A DNA stretch of 64,000 nt from CBDHDJ01 sp965261645 (GTDB taxonomy: Bacteria > Pseudomonadota > Alphaproteobacteria > SHVV01): assembly GCA_965261645.1 (NCBI GenBank), contig CBDHDJ010000003.1:1426001-1490000 (forward strand), written 5' to 3'. The notes beneath the pieces were generated by a model. That model worked only from the letters and a program-made list of their open reading frames with translations. It did no database searches and had not been told where the DNA came from. Below are positions 1 to 9,207 of the stretch, in pieces. Numbering within the stretch: the stretch's first letter is position 1; the number at the start of each line of letters is the position of its first letter. Both the position numbers and the translations under genes were made by a program.

Positions 1-1101
1 CCCATCTCAACATCGATGTAGGAGAACACTTCCACGGGCTTGGTGCCAGTTAACACCACGCCGGCTGCCTCAAGTCTGCCTTCTCCTCCGCTACTTGCTT
101 CACCGGCAGCATAGAACATGCCTTCAGACTTCAGACGCACGTTGTTCACATCGACCACATCAACGGTGGCAGGGTCATTGATGCTGATGTAACCCGCCTT
201 CTTGCCGGTTTCCGGACTGTCGCCGGCGTTATAGACATACGCGTTCTTCGAGCCGGCATATTTGGTGACGATCATCAACCGGGCCGTGTCATCAGCCGAG
301 TCGACCACCTTGCCGATTTCGAATGTCCGGTCAGCCACAACTTGCACATGCTTTGTGGCCTCGTTCGTGTCGGCGCTAGTCGGGTCATCCTGCAGTTGGG
401 GAACCGCCTCGGCCACTCCATCGCCCGTGGTCATGGGCGCCAAGAGCTCGATCAAACCGGTTTCCGTCGTCTGGGCGGTCGCGCCTGTACCGACTTTTAC
501 CACGCTAGACCCGGCCTCGGCATCGAGATCCGTACCGCCGACGGTCTTGACCGTGTCGACGATCATGAGCTTCTGCCATGGCTGCAGTCTCAGCCTCGCC
601 AGCTTTCTCCATGGCCGTCGTTCCGTACGTCACAGCGTTCGCCATGGCAGTCTCGGCCATGATCCGGGCTTCCACTGCCGCAGTCACAACTTCCGTTTCC
701 GCCGCAGCTTCGGAGGCCGCCTTGGCATTCATGTAAGCCATCATCGCCTTGCCGGCGGCGGTCGAGGCTTCACCGGCGAGATCGGCCGCCGTTGCGCCGG
801 TCTGCATGGTCGCGAGATTCGCCACCGCAGTCATGGCTGCCGTGACCGCATCCGCCGCGTCGGTCGACGCCGTCATTGCCGCCGCCGCTGCCGCCGCTGC
901 CGCCGCCTGGGCCGTCTCAAGCTCAGTCAGCACCGGACCGGATCCTCCTGTGCCTCCTCCTGTGCCTCCTCCTGATGCCGGAGGCGTATCATTCATCAAC
1001 GACGCTTCATCGTCATCGCTACTGGAACTGCAGGCACCTACAGCAAGCGCGAGCGCTGCAGCTGCAACTGTCGTTAAAAATTTATTCTTATGCAACGTCA
1101 T
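1..1101 (-). pseudogene. Surface lipoprotein 1 (TbpB-like, Slam-type substrate), frameshifted, 3' part outside window
   Basis: The N-terminus is a lipoprotein signal peptide with lipobox Cys24 (VGAC), followed by a Ser/Asp stretch, a Gly/Pro linker and an Ala-rich helical region, as in the lipoproteins at 27.9 and 57.8 kb. Start ATG at 1101 has a GAGGAG Shine-Dalgarno. One extra C at about 570, relative to the paralogue, shifts the frame after the motif ETAAMAE; the aligned sequence then stays open to the window edge in the shifted frame. There is no homopolymer at the shift, so slippage-type phase variation is unlikely. No barrel end is visible because the gene runs off the window. The fold assignment rests on the paralogues. 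A sequencing error is the alternative to true decay. Confidence 0.8.
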
Positions 1102-1333
1102 CTCGAGGGACTCCTCAAATATTTGATCTGAATCCATCTTCTACGACACACGTGCGCTTGAACGCGCTGTAGTATGATTAATGGCTTATTTTCAATTGAT
1201 TATGATCGATATACGCCACCTTGTGGCCATTGACATCCCGACGCTTGTGCGCTCCAATGCGCCCTGATTTGATGTCAGTTGATGTCGATATGATTACGGA
1301 TTTAGAGACGAAAATCAGTCGAGCGAGGTAGCC
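1102..1333. promoter_or_regulatory. Divergent control region between lipoprotein 1 and integrase pair
   Basis: About 230 bp separate the divergent lipoprotein and integrase A start codons. The region is strongly conserved at 29662-29906 and 59826-60070. It holds a near-repeat of GATGTC around 1273-1290 and a TTGACA-like box near 1229 facing the integrases. No convincing -10 element was found, so the promoter positions remain inference. Confidence 0.5.
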
Positions 1334-2500
1334 ATGCCCAAACGAAACGATCTGACGATTTCCAAACGCATCGTCGATTTGCTCTCTGTTGAGGGCAAAG
1401 ACGCCGTCTTCTGGGATCATGACTTGTCGGGCTTCGGGGTACGGGTCTATCCCTCCGGGCGGAAGGTCTACGTCGTGCAAAGTCGTGGGCCGAGCGGCCC
1501 CAAGCGAGTGACGCTTGGCCAGCACGGCGAACTTGCCGCCGACCAGGCGCGCAAGAAGGCGGCCGGTGTTATCGACCGCATCAAGCAGGGCGAGGATCCG
1601 GTTCCCGCGCCCGCGATCACCTTGGCCGATCTGGCGGAGCGCTACATGCGCGCGCATGTTGCCGTCAATTGCAATGCGCATACCGCGGGGATCTATCGGG
1701 GGTCGCTCGACAACCATATCCTGCCGGCGCTGGGAGCGCTGGCTCTCGAAGAGGTCGGGCGGGAACAGATCGCGGCGCTGCATTACGAGCTTCGCAACAC
1801 GCCCCGCGCGGCGAACCGGGTGCTGATGATCCTCTCCAAGATGTTTGTCCTGGCCGAGGCCTGGGGTCTGGTTGCGGCGGGAGGCAACCCCTGCCGACAC
1901 GTGGTCAGGTACAAGCGGCGCAAGCGCGAGCGGTTCCTGACGGAAGAGGAGTACCGCCGGCTTGGCCGGGAGCTGGCCGCGCTGGAGGCCGAGGGCCGGG
2001 TGCCGGCGCCTGCAGCCGCCGCTCTCCGCCTGCTAATGCTGACCGGCTGCCGGCTCAATGAGATCCTGACCCTGCGTTGGGACGATGTGGACCACACGGC
2101 GGGAGAGTTGCGGCTGCGCGACGGCAAGACGGGTGCGCGCATGGTGCCACTGACACCCACGGCGGCGGCGGTTCTGGCGGGGATCGACCGTGTCAATCCC
2201 TGGGTGATCGCCTGGGACAGGCCGGCGGGCCACCTGTCGTATCTCTCCGCCTACTGGTATCGCGTGCGGGAGCGGGCCGAGCTTGAGGATGTCCGTATTC
2301 ATGACTTGCGTCACAGCTACGCCAGCCGGGCACTGGCCCTGGGCGAGAGCCTGACGATGATCGGCAGGCTGCTCGGTCATGCGGATATCGGGAGCACCGC
2401 ACGTTATGCCCATCTGGCGCGCGACACGGAGAAGATCTCGATGGCCAAGGTTGGCGGCAGCATCGAGGCCGACATCATGCCGCAGAAGACCGCTGCGTAA
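1334..2500 (+). CDS. Tyrosine recombinase/integrase A, copy 1
   Basis: A 388-residue site-specific recombinase. An N-terminal DUF4102-like arm-binding domain (about 1-85) and a core-binding domain (about 95-190) precede the catalytic domain. The catalytic set is complete: Arg in TGCRLNE (about 240), Lys in DGKTG (about 264), HxxR in HDLRH (about 322-325), His in LLGH (about 347) and the Tyr nucleophile in ARYAH (about 358). ATG at 1334 follows a GAGG box. Integrase B begins 64 bp downstream, so the two are probably co-transcribed. The same A-B pair occurs twice more in this window, always next to a divergent surface lipoprotein. Excision and integration of the surrounding element is the expected job. 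Confidence 0.93.
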   Translation: MPKRNDLTISKRIVDLLSVEGKDAVFWDHDLSGFGVRVYPSGRKVYVVQSRGPSGPKRVTLGQHGELAADQARKKAAGVIDRIKQGEDPVPAPAITLADLAERYMRAHVAVNCNAHTAGIYRGSLDNHILPALGALALEEVGREQIAALHYELRNTPRAANRVLMILSKMFVLAEAWGLVAAGGNPCRHVVRYKRRKRERFLTEEEYRRLGRELAALEAEGRVPAPAAAALRLLMLTGCRLNEILTLRWDDVDHTAGELRLRDGKTGARMVPLTPTAAAVLAGIDRVNPWVIAWDRPAGHLSYLSAYWYRVRERAELEDVRIHDLRHSYASRALALGESLTMIGRLLGHADIGSTARYAHLARDTEKISMAKVGGSIEADIMPQKTAA

Positions 2501-2564
2501 ATCGCCGTTTGCGATGGTCGGGTAAGGACGGACACAGGAAATCAGAGATAACAGGAACCAAGGG

Positions 2565-3761
2565 ATGGCGAAGCTGCAATACAGGCCGATCTCGAAGCGC
2601 ATGGTCGAAGCGCTCCGGGCCGAGAAGGACACGGTGTATTGGGACAACGAGCTAACAGGCTTTGGCGTGCGGGTCTATCCTGGCGGGACCAAGGTTTATA
2701 TGGTCCAAAGCCGGGGGCCTGGCGGGCTGAAACGGGTTACGGTTGGCCGGCATGGGGTCATCTCCGCCGACCGGGCGCGGCGCCGGGCTGGGTTGATCAT
2801 CGCCCGCATCAAGGCGGGAGAAGCACCCCTCGCAGCACCCATGGCGCGCGAGGCAACCGGACCAACGGTGGCCGATCTCGCGGAGCGGTATTATCGCGAG
2901 CATGTCGTGGTGCGCTGCAAACCGGGCACGGCGAAGTTGCACCGCCGTGTGGTGCGCAAGCACATCCTGCCCGGGTTCGGCAAGCTGCCCGTTGCTGCGA
3001 TCGGGCGTGAACATGTGACCGACTTGCATTACCGGCTGCGCCATGTCCCGGCCATGGCGAACCAGGTGATTGTCACGCTGTCGCGAATACTCAACCAGGC
3101 CGAGATCTGGGGTCTGGTTCCGGAAGGCGGCAATCCCTGCCGGTTCGTGGTCAAGTACAGACAGCGCAAGCGCGAGCGGTTTCTGACGGAAGAGGAATTC
3201 CGCCGGCTTGGCCGGGTGCTGGGCGCGCTGGAGGCCACGGGCCGGGTGGCGGTGCATGCCGCTGCGGCGATTCGCCTGCTGATGCTGACCGGGTGCCGGC
3301 GCAACGAGATTTTGACCTTGCGATGGGAGGATGTGCACCTGGACGTGAGCGAGCTGCGGCTTCGCGACAGCAAGACGGGCCCGCGGGCTGTTCCATTGTC
3401 GCCGGCGGCGGTGAAGGTCCTCGCGGGGCTACCTCGGGTCGCCGGCAATCCCTGGGTCATTGCTGGCCGCAGACCGGGCGCCCGCCTGTCGGACTTCAAC
3501 AGCCACTGGTATCGCGTAAGATCGCGCGCCGGACTTGAGGACGTTCGGATTCATGACCTCCGTCATTCGTTCGCTTCCCGCGCCCTGGCGCTTGGCGAGA
3601 GTCTGCCCATGATCGGCAAACTACTCGGACACACCAAGATCCAGACGACGGCTCGCTACGCCCATCTTGCCCGCGACTCCATACATGTATCGGCGGCCAG
3701 GGTCGCTGCCAGCATCGGGGCGGAAATATTGCCCGCAACCTTGATGCCGGACGCTCCCTGA
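2565..3761 (+). CDS. Tyrosine recombinase/integrase B, copy 1
   Basis: A 398-residue paralogue of integrase A with the same architecture: DUF4102-like N-terminus, core-binding domain, catalytic domain. Catalytic residues visible are Arg in TGCRRNE (about 244), Lys in DSKTG, HDLRH (about 329), LLGH and the Tyr in ARYAH (about 364). An AGGAA box lies 7 bp before the ATG. The two adjacent complete integrases suggest a heteromeric recombinase or separate roles at the two element ends; this is inference. The gene ends about 55 bp before a stub of the bactofilin 3' end. Confidence 0.93.
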   Translation: MAKLQYRPISKRMVEALRAEKDTVYWDNELTGFGVRVYPGGTKVYMVQSRGPGGLKRVTVGRHGVISADRARRRAGLIIARIKAGEAPLAAPMAREATGPTVADLAERYYREHVVVRCKPGTAKLHRRVVRKHILPGFGKLPVAAIGREHVTDLHYRLRHVPAMANQVIVTLSRILNQAEIWGLVPEGGNPCRFVVKYRQRKRERFLTEEEFRRLGRVLGALEATGRVAVHAAAAIRLLMLTGCRRNEILTLRWEDVHLDVSELRLRDSKTGPRAVPLSPAAVKVLAGLPRVAGNPWVIAGRRPGARLSDFNSHWYRVRSRAGLEDVRIHDLRHSFASRALALGESLPMIGKLLGHTKIQTTARYAHLARDSIHVSAARVAASIGAEILPATLMPDAP

Positions 3762-3863
3762 GCGCCGCCGCGTATAATCGTCGCTGCGACAACTTGGCGA
3801 TGTCGCGTTGTTGGATCAAGCCATGTGTTTGCGGTTGGCAGGCGGCAGGCACAGGCACTCGCC
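3762..3863. other. Element junction A: integrase end, bactofilin 3' stub, left-end repeat
   Basis: Directly after integrase B comes sequence matching the 3' end of the bactofilin genes at 32.4 and 62.6 kb, including the in-frame codons for RKHMA and the stop (minus strand, 3816 upward). The match stops near 3863, where the left-end repeat begins. This is what the joint between the right end of one element and the left end of the next would look like, with the bactofilin 3' end as attachment core. Confidence 0.5.
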
Positions 3864-4694
3864 CGACTCAGCACACACACACTCTATATATACGTAATGC
3901 TGGCGAACCTGCCGGCGCGCCGGCAACGTGTGTGGAAGCGAGCGTCTCCGCACGTTAGATACAAGAGGCCGATTTGCCATTGCTCTGCGCCTGCCGTCAT
4001 CAGGCGGCCCCGGCATTGGTCTGGCCGTCAGGAATATCAAAGCCGCCAATCCTGGGCGATCGGGGCCTTCCCGGCGGTCGGCGGCTGGTAGCAACGCATG
4101 CAATCAGGTGGGGATCCGGCCGCACACTCTGGTCGCGTAGTATAATGCGGTGGACACAAATTTGCCGCTAAGGCATCGCCCAAGGCCCGGCACCGCTTGG
4201 GATTCGGTGCCATAATTCCGACATTTTTTTTGTTGACCGGGAATCAATTTGGCTTTATGCACGTTTTTAGCGTCCATTGAACATGTGTGTTCGTATTGAA
4301 TTGCCTGGATATTTTGTGCTACAGGCATCATGATGTTGGAATGCAATTTAAATGGATGTAAGTTTTTGCACAGGACTACTTGCGTGATAACCTACATATG
4401 TTAAGTTGCTCATGGTTTCTCGGCCTCAATCGCGGGGCCACTTCAAACTGTGTATTATTTAGGAGTGCCTCGGATGAAGTTATCTGAGGACCGGATCGGG
4501 GAACCGATCGGCCACAGCTAAAAACCAAATCTTTTCAGCACGTTACAAGCACACCCGCAATCCCCTATTATATTCCCTACCGTCGATGTAACACCCTTGC
4601 AACACGGCGGCGAAGGTTTTGGCAAGCCTTTGTTATATAGGGGAGAATTTGGCTATCTCACACGATTCAGGCCCCACAAACTGCAGCGCCAACC
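3864..4694. repeat. Left-end repeat R, copy 1 (also 36976-37804)
   Basis: About 830 bp, nearly identical to 36976-37804 apart from small indels. The first 350 bp are GC-rich and the remainder is AT-rich, in sharp contrast with the surroundings. Short frames exist in both halves, but identity is equally high in all positions, so no coding preference can be seen. It precedes a different toxin-antitoxin cargo in each unit, so it is best read as an element end, possibly carrying recombinase arm sites. Confidence 0.7.
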
Positions 4695-4705
4695 GTTTGT
4701 GGGGC
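4671..4705. repeat. Perfect 11-bp inverted repeat at the end of R1
   Basis: GCCCCACAAAC at 4671-4681 is mirrored by GTTTGTGGGGC at 4695-4705 across a 13-nt loop. No T tract follows, so it is not a typical intrinsic terminator. The other copy of R loses similarity exactly at the second arm (37805 onward), so the arm marks the repeat boundary. Confidence 0.7.
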
Positions 4706-5068
4706 AACCGCACGAGAGATCGCGGTGGGAATCCCTATCGCGGCGGATGGGCGGAAACCTGGAGCCATTGAGTTAGCTGACGCCCGCTATCGCCATGCTG
4801 GGCACAGATGTCGTTGACTACAACCACTAAAATTACTTGCTTGTATTATTCGGCGTGCAGGTACGACGCCGATCATTGCGCTAACCGTTTGAGACCCCTT
4901 GATTCTGGGAGGTCAAATTCTCACGCCTGAATAACAGGCGACCTTGAGTTCGAGACTACAAGCCGTCTCAGGGACGTCTTCACAGACCATCCGGACCGCA
5001 CGGATTAGATCGGATGCGCGAATGGAGCATGCTGGCTTCGGATCGAAGTGTTGCTCGTAGAACAACAG
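4706..5068. other. Non-coding stretch between R1 and the AbiE-like pair
   Basis: About 360 bp with no supported gene. It lies downstream of the toxin gene, which is on the minus strand. I see no clear terminator or repeat. Confidence 0.5.
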
Positions 5069-6112
5069 TTAAGGCTGATTGATCTTCGCCTCCGCGATCT
5101 GGAGCTGCTCCATCACCCAGCCAAATCCCGGGGCGTCGCCCAGGATCATTCCCTGCATAGCGCCATAGTCTGTTTCGATGACGGCGTGCAACTCTGACTG
5201 CGGCACCAACCTAACTGTCCCAGGGACCGCCTCCTCGAATTTTTTCCAGGCTTGACGGAAGGCGATAAGATTGTGGTTCCGGACAGCGTCCAGCAGCGCG
5301 TGGTTCGACAGAGCTGCCACTCCGGTGTCCGCTGCCGTGATCATTGCAACGTCGTAATAGTGGCGCGAGACCCGATCCCTATCGGCGGGCAGGCGCTGGC
5401 TATCACGGTATCCGCAATGCGTGCCGTGGAGGATCAGCAACTTCTCCCAGTAGGTGCGCTTCGGGGAAATCGTCGTGATGTTCTCCACGCAGAAGGCAAA
5501 CTCGTCGAGATCGTCGGCGATATAGGGTTTGACGACACATGACTTGATGGGAACGAGGGCCGATCGTGCCCCTCCCTCGATTTTTAAGCGCGGGAGGACA
5601 TATGCCATGTCCGAACTCGGAAAGAGGGTCGGATATTCGATTAAAAGCGTTTGCTTCTCGGCATCGTCTTCGTCCGCAGTGACACGGCACCCGTCCATCA
5701 TTGCGGCGGTCAGCACCTTGAGGGCGTCCTGGAGGTCTCCTAGAATATAGTTATTGCAGACAGTGTTTAGCTCATCGAACAGCGCACTTCGTTTCTTGTT
5801 GGAGAGGTCGCTGGCGGTTATTGGGTCGCGACCGTCTATAAAGCCGAGGTCCTCTCGGTTGACCACGATGTCGATATCCTCAGAGAAGCGTTGAATCAGC
5901 CCGAAGCCCTTCGAGAGGGACGTTCCACCCTTGAAAAGCAGATTCGGATGGCCTTTGGGGAGATTGTTGTAGAGCAAATCCAGAACTAGGCAGACCCAGA
6001 AATCCTTCTCCACATAGGTCGGCAAGGTGTCGAGGCGGCTTGCCGTTGACTCGAACACGTCTCGTTTATCTTGGTCCGAAAGAGCGAGGAACCGCTTGAA
6101 CGTTTCTGTCAT
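5069..6112 (-). CDS. AbiEii/AbiGii-type nucleotidyltransferase toxin
   Basis: A 347-residue protein of the AbiEii nucleotidyltransferase family, the toxin of AbiE-type (type IV) toxin-antitoxin and abortive-infection systems. The polymerase-beta-like signature is visible near residues 60-85: FKGGTSLSKGF, then SEDIDIVV supplying the metal-binding acidic pair. The start codon overlaps the stop of the upstream antitoxin-like gene (ATGA at 6109-6112), which implies translational coupling. Known members transfer nucleotides to tRNA or other targets; the target here is unknown. It occupies the variable cargo slot of unit 1, where unit 2 has a Doc-like toxin. Length and motifs look complete. Confidence 0.88.
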   Translation of the reverse strand: MTETFKRFLALSDQDKRDVFESTASRLDTLPTYVEKDFWVCLVLDLLYNNLPKGHPNLLFKGGTSLSKGFGLIQRFSEDIDIVVNREDLGFIDGRDPITASDLSNKKRSALFDELNTVCNNYILGDLQDALKVLTAAMMDGCRVTADEDDAEKQTLLIEYPTLFPSSDMAYVLPRLKIEGGARSALVPIKSCVVKPYIADDLDEFAFCVENITTISPKRTYWEKLLILHGTHCGYRDSQRLPADRDRVSRHYYDVAMITAADTGVAALSNHALLDAVRNHNLIAFRQAWKKFEEAVPGTVRLVPQSELHAVIETDYGAMQGMILGDAPGFGWVMEQLQIAEAKINQP

Positions 6113-6732
6113 GCAGCAGTGTTCTGGTCAGGCACGAGACTGCGTACGACCGGCGTGGCCCAGCCGGGTAAATCACGGATATGTCGGACAAGGTCCCGCT
6201 TCACGGCGTCGGGGAGCCGGCGCATCAGCACCTCGACGACCTGTGCATCCGCCATGGCATGCGGGCCAAGCCACCGCATAGCCTGGACCACCGGCGCTGC
6301 CGCCTTTCCGGCCCAATGCATAACACTCGGGCCTGCATGCCGTAGGCGGATCGTTCGTCCGTCAATCTTGATCGTTTTTGTTACTCCATCAGTCACGTAA
6401 CTGGCTTTGGCCGGCACTGCATTGGTCAGGCCGAGCTGGTTCGCAGCCACTAGGCCATCGGGCATAATCCGGACATTGTCCCGGCGGGTGACTGCAGCAA
6501 TGGCTGCATCAATGCTGGCGGGAGCGGGGCGCTTCAGAACACCACTGATCCTGGGCATATCGTAGAGCCCGCGTCCGACCCGACGAAGCTGACCTGCGGT
6601 GACAAGACGTGACAAGGCCTGGTCGACAGCCGCACGGCTGCCAAGATCCAGAAAGTCCTTTGGCGTGCCTACCCACTTTCCTCTACCATGGGACCGAACA
6701 CGTTTCATGATTTTACCAGCAATACCAGTCAT
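6109..6732 (-). CDS. DUF6088 / AbiEi-like antitoxin
   Basis: A 207-residue protein with an N-terminal winged-helix region (about 10-60; the motif AVDQALSRLVTAGQLRRVGRGLY is characteristic of AbiEi/DUF6088 regulators) and a C-terminal domain typical of AbiE antitoxins. These proteins repress their own operon and counter the nucleotidyltransferase. ATG at 6732 has a GAGGG box upstream; a GTG at 6744 would add four residues. The stop overlaps the toxin start. No operator repeat was resolved in the 190 bp upstream. Confidence 0.82.
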   Translation of the reverse strand: MTGIAGKIMKRVRSHGRGKWVGTPKDFLDLGSRAAVDQALSRLVTAGQLRRVGRGLYDMPRISGVLKRPAPASIDAAIAAVTRRDNVRIMPDGLVAANQLGLTNAVPAKASYVTDGVTKTIKIDGRTIRLRHAGPSVMHWAGKAAAPVVQAMRWLGPHAMADAQVVEVLMRRLPDAVKRDLVRHIRDLPGWATPVVRSLVPDQNTAA

Positions 6733-6924
6733 TTGAGCCCTCACCTGGCTAATTTATTGTTAGAATTATAGAATATTTATCTGACATAATCAATCCCTCT
6801 CCCCCCAGGGCGGATTTGTGCTTTGAGCTTTCGCTCCGCCTGACAAGGATTTGACGGCAATACTGAACTTCCTGTCCACGCCCTGATATGAGTGCCGTGA
6901 GGCAACCGTGAGGGCAAGGAAGCC

Positions 6925-7512
6925 GTGGTGGTTCTTTCGGAGGTGACCGTCGACATCGTGGCGGTGGAGGACGAGGCCCGCTTCCGCGACTTGATGCAGG
7001 CGCACCACTATCTCGGCGCGGTGCCGGGGATGGGCGAGACCGTGCGCTATGTCGCTCACCATCGAGGGCGCTGGCTGGCGGTGTTCTCGGCGCCGGCGCT
7101 GAAGTGCGGGGCGCGCGACCGTTGGATCGGCTGGGACTATGGCGTCCAGGTCGGCCGTCTGCACCTCGTCACCAACAACTCGCGCGTCCTGATCCTCCCC
7201 GTCGGTGAGCGCAAACTCGGCTCGCGGGTGCTCTCGCTGTGCGCGCGCCGTCTGGTGAACGACTGGCCGGCCCGATTCGGCCACGACCTGCTTCTGGCGG
7301 AGACCTTCGTGGACCCGGCGTACTTCCGGGGCACCGTCTACCGCGCCGCCAACTGGATCGAGGTAGGACGCACCCGCGGCTTCGCCCGCAGAAATCTTCG
7401 CCCGCAGCAGGCGCTTTCTCTCATTTGCCTTTGCCGGCCGCCGCTTTTCCCGCCGCCTTGCGGCCTGCCTCCTTGCGGCGGATATGAACCGCCGCGCCCG
7501 GCCCCTTCCTGA
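6925..7512 (+). pseudogene. DruA-like (DUF4338) protein, 3' truncated
   Basis: Residues 1 to about 155 carry the DUF4338 domain found in Druantia DruA and in related transposase-like proteins: HHYLG near the start, ARDRWIGW, the LHLVxNN motif, LAETFVDP and FRGTxYRAANW. After TRGFARR (about 7390) the family similarity ends and the frame runs antisense through the 3' end of the convergent NYN gene before stopping at 7512. The C-terminal part is therefore missing, probably by deletion. GTG at 6925 has an AAGGA box. No other Druantia genes are near, so a transposase remnant is more likely than a working defence gene. Confidence 0.75.
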
Positions 7513-8191
7513 TCTCGAAACCGCCGGATTTCGCGACCAGCGTGCTCAGGTTCGGGCACCCGTAGGTGCGCGCGTCGAAGTCCGGCGCCGCACCGAGAAT
7601 CCGGCTGCCGACGCCACCGAGATTCGCCCAACCGTCATCGTCGGAGTCCTCGATCGCCCTGGCGATGATCTTCACGGCCTTTGATGGAGGCTCCTTCTTC
7701 GCCGCAGCCGGAGACGCCGCATCGCCGTTCTCCTTGTCCGCTCCGTCTTCCATCAGATTATCGACATAGATGAACCGGTTGCAGGCGCTACGAAACGCCT
7801 CCGGCGTCTTGCGTTCGCCGAAGCCGTAGACCACCAGTCCGTCCTCCCTGAGACGCTGCGCCAAGCGGGTGAAGTCGCTGTCGGAACTGACGAGGCAGAA
7901 GCCGTCAAGCTTGCCTTTGTGCATCAGGTCCATGGCGTCGATCACTAGCGCGATGTCGGAGGCGTTTTTGCCCGTTGTGTTGCTGCGCTGCTGATGCTGC
8001 AGGATCGCAAGCGACTGTATCTCCTTGTTCCAGACTGCAAGGCGTGTACCCGAGAAATCGCCGTAGATGCGCCGCACATTGGCTTCGCCCAGCTTGACGA
8101 TCTCCTCGAAGATCGCGTGCACATGGCGCGCGCTGGTATTGTCGGCGTCGATCAGAACCGCCAGGCTCTGCGATTGTGGTTTTTCCGGCAT
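7421..8191 (-). CDS. NYN-domain ribonuclease-like protein with OST-HTH/LOTUS-type C-terminus
   Basis: A 256-residue protein. The NYN (LabA-like PIN) domain spans about residues 8-150: AVLIDADN near the start, SDIALVIDAMD in the middle and VSSDSDFTRLAQ, giving the conserved Asp residues of the metal-dependent nuclease site. A short acidic/Ala linker follows, then an OST-HTH-like domain (about 165-235; YGCPNLSTLVAKSGGFEI) and a Lys/Ala tail. The family acts on RNA. It is convergent with the broken DruA-like gene and overlaps its read-through frame. Cargo of unit 1; absent from unit 2. Confidence 0.87.
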   Translation of the reverse strand: MPEKPQSQSLAVLIDADNTSARHVHAIFEEIVKLGEANVRRIYGDFSGTRLAVWNKEIQSLAILQHQQRSNTTGKNASDIALVIDAMDLMHKGKLDGFCLVSSDSDFTRLAQRLREDGLVVYGFGERKTPEAFRSACNRFIYVDNLMEDGADKENGDAASPAAAKKEPPSKAVKIIARAIEDSDDDGWANLGGVGSRILGAAPDFDARTYGCPNLSTLVAKSGGFEIRKGPGAAVHIRRKEAGRKAAGKAAAGKGK

Positions 8192-8639
8192 GGCCGCTCC
8201 CGGCAGGTGTCACCCAGCTGGGTTAGCCTGCTTGATTTTCTGTTTCTCTCCGGCGGCTTTCTTACCCCGTTCGCGCGTACCGTGCCATGCTTCTTGCGCA
8301 ATGGCTCGTTTCCCACTAAGCGTCCCTCCTGCGCACGGGCACGGAAGTCGTAGTCCGTTCTGCCGCAATGTTATTCAGCGCTGAACTTTGATCCCTCAGA
8401 ATCAAATAACGTCAATGAATGAGCACGCCGATCGGCCCCGAATTTGCCTGCCGAATAACAGCCATCGACCATTTACCGAAATTTCGAAGTGAATCCGGTT
8501 AAATTGACAAAGCTCCCGGAAGCCTCATCCGCCCGAACCGAGCCTGAGTCCCGTCAGCTCTGGGAGGATGGGGGGTCGGAAGGAATGCCCGTTAAGCTGA
8601 TCGCTCAATGTATCCCGCATTTCCCAAGTGACCGCTTCG
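8192..8639. other. Non-coding stretch upstream of the NYN gene
   Basis: About 450 bp with no supported gene. The part next to 8191 should hold the NYN promoter. From about 8620 it matches 10663 onward, the flank of an IS1380-type end. Confidence 0.45.
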
Positions 8640-8866
8640 CCTGATGCATGATTGGCACGATTCTGCTATAAGAATCATTGGCTTGATAGTGTCGGAGGGT
8701 GGCTCGGATGCGGAACCCGGAGGGTGAATCGGATCATGGGCCACTCCGGCCCCATTTCGACCGCTGCCTGAAACTGGAGTTCCACGGATCGCGGGTGACC
8801 TCCGATGCGGGGTTGCTCGCTTATCTCGAACTGGACGACGCGCTCGGGATGACCGCACTGGTGTTG
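8640..8866 (+). mobile_element. IS1380-family remnant, left end and start of transposase
   Basis: The end sequence with TTCTGCTATAAGAATCA recurs at 10690 (same orientation) and, inverted, near 34540. The frame from 8699 encodes the IS1380 transposase N-terminus (FDRCLKLEFHGSRVTSDAG, then AYLELDDALG); family similarity stops at about 8860. A dead fragment. Confidence 0.8.
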
Positions 8867-9207
8867 ATCGGCGCATGGGTTCGGTGCCGATCAGCGCGGT
8901 AATCCATTGATCTCGCTGGATTGCGAGGGGTCAACAGGGCGCGCTTAACAACAGACAATCGGACTGGACTACTCAACGGGGGCAGACCAGCGCTACCGGT
9001 AAAGACAATCTCCGTGTCAGACGAAGCCTGGCAACATGGGGCGACGACTTCCCCCAAAGCCTCATCGCAGGATAAATTCATCTATCCGATTCCCCTGACA
9101 TTCTACTGGTCTGGAGGGTTCTATATGGGAAATCCCAGCCAAGAAAATTAGGTGCGGGAGGATCTCAAGACCCCTCGAGGAACCGGAGAGAATGGGGTAG
9201 ATTCCAG
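8867..9207. other. Non-coding stretch before the OmpA-like gene
   Basis: About 340 bp lacking a recognisable gene. It probably contains the promoter of the downstream gene; nothing specific can be assigned. Confidence 0.4.

Noticed and set aside
565..575. Phase-variable tract in lipoprotein 1
   Set aside because: The extra base is in GAGCTTC, not in a homopolymer or short tandem repeat.
262..975. 237-codon plus-strand frame
   Set aside because: Antisense to the Ala-rich part of lipoprotein 1.
3816..4103. 95-codon minus-strand frame running into the bactofilin stub
   Set aside because: Chimeric across a junction; the unit 2 equivalent has a different end, and there is no codon-position bias in conservation.
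6925..8191. Druantia defence system
   Set aside because: Only one truncated DruA-like domain is present and no druB-E or helicase genes are near.
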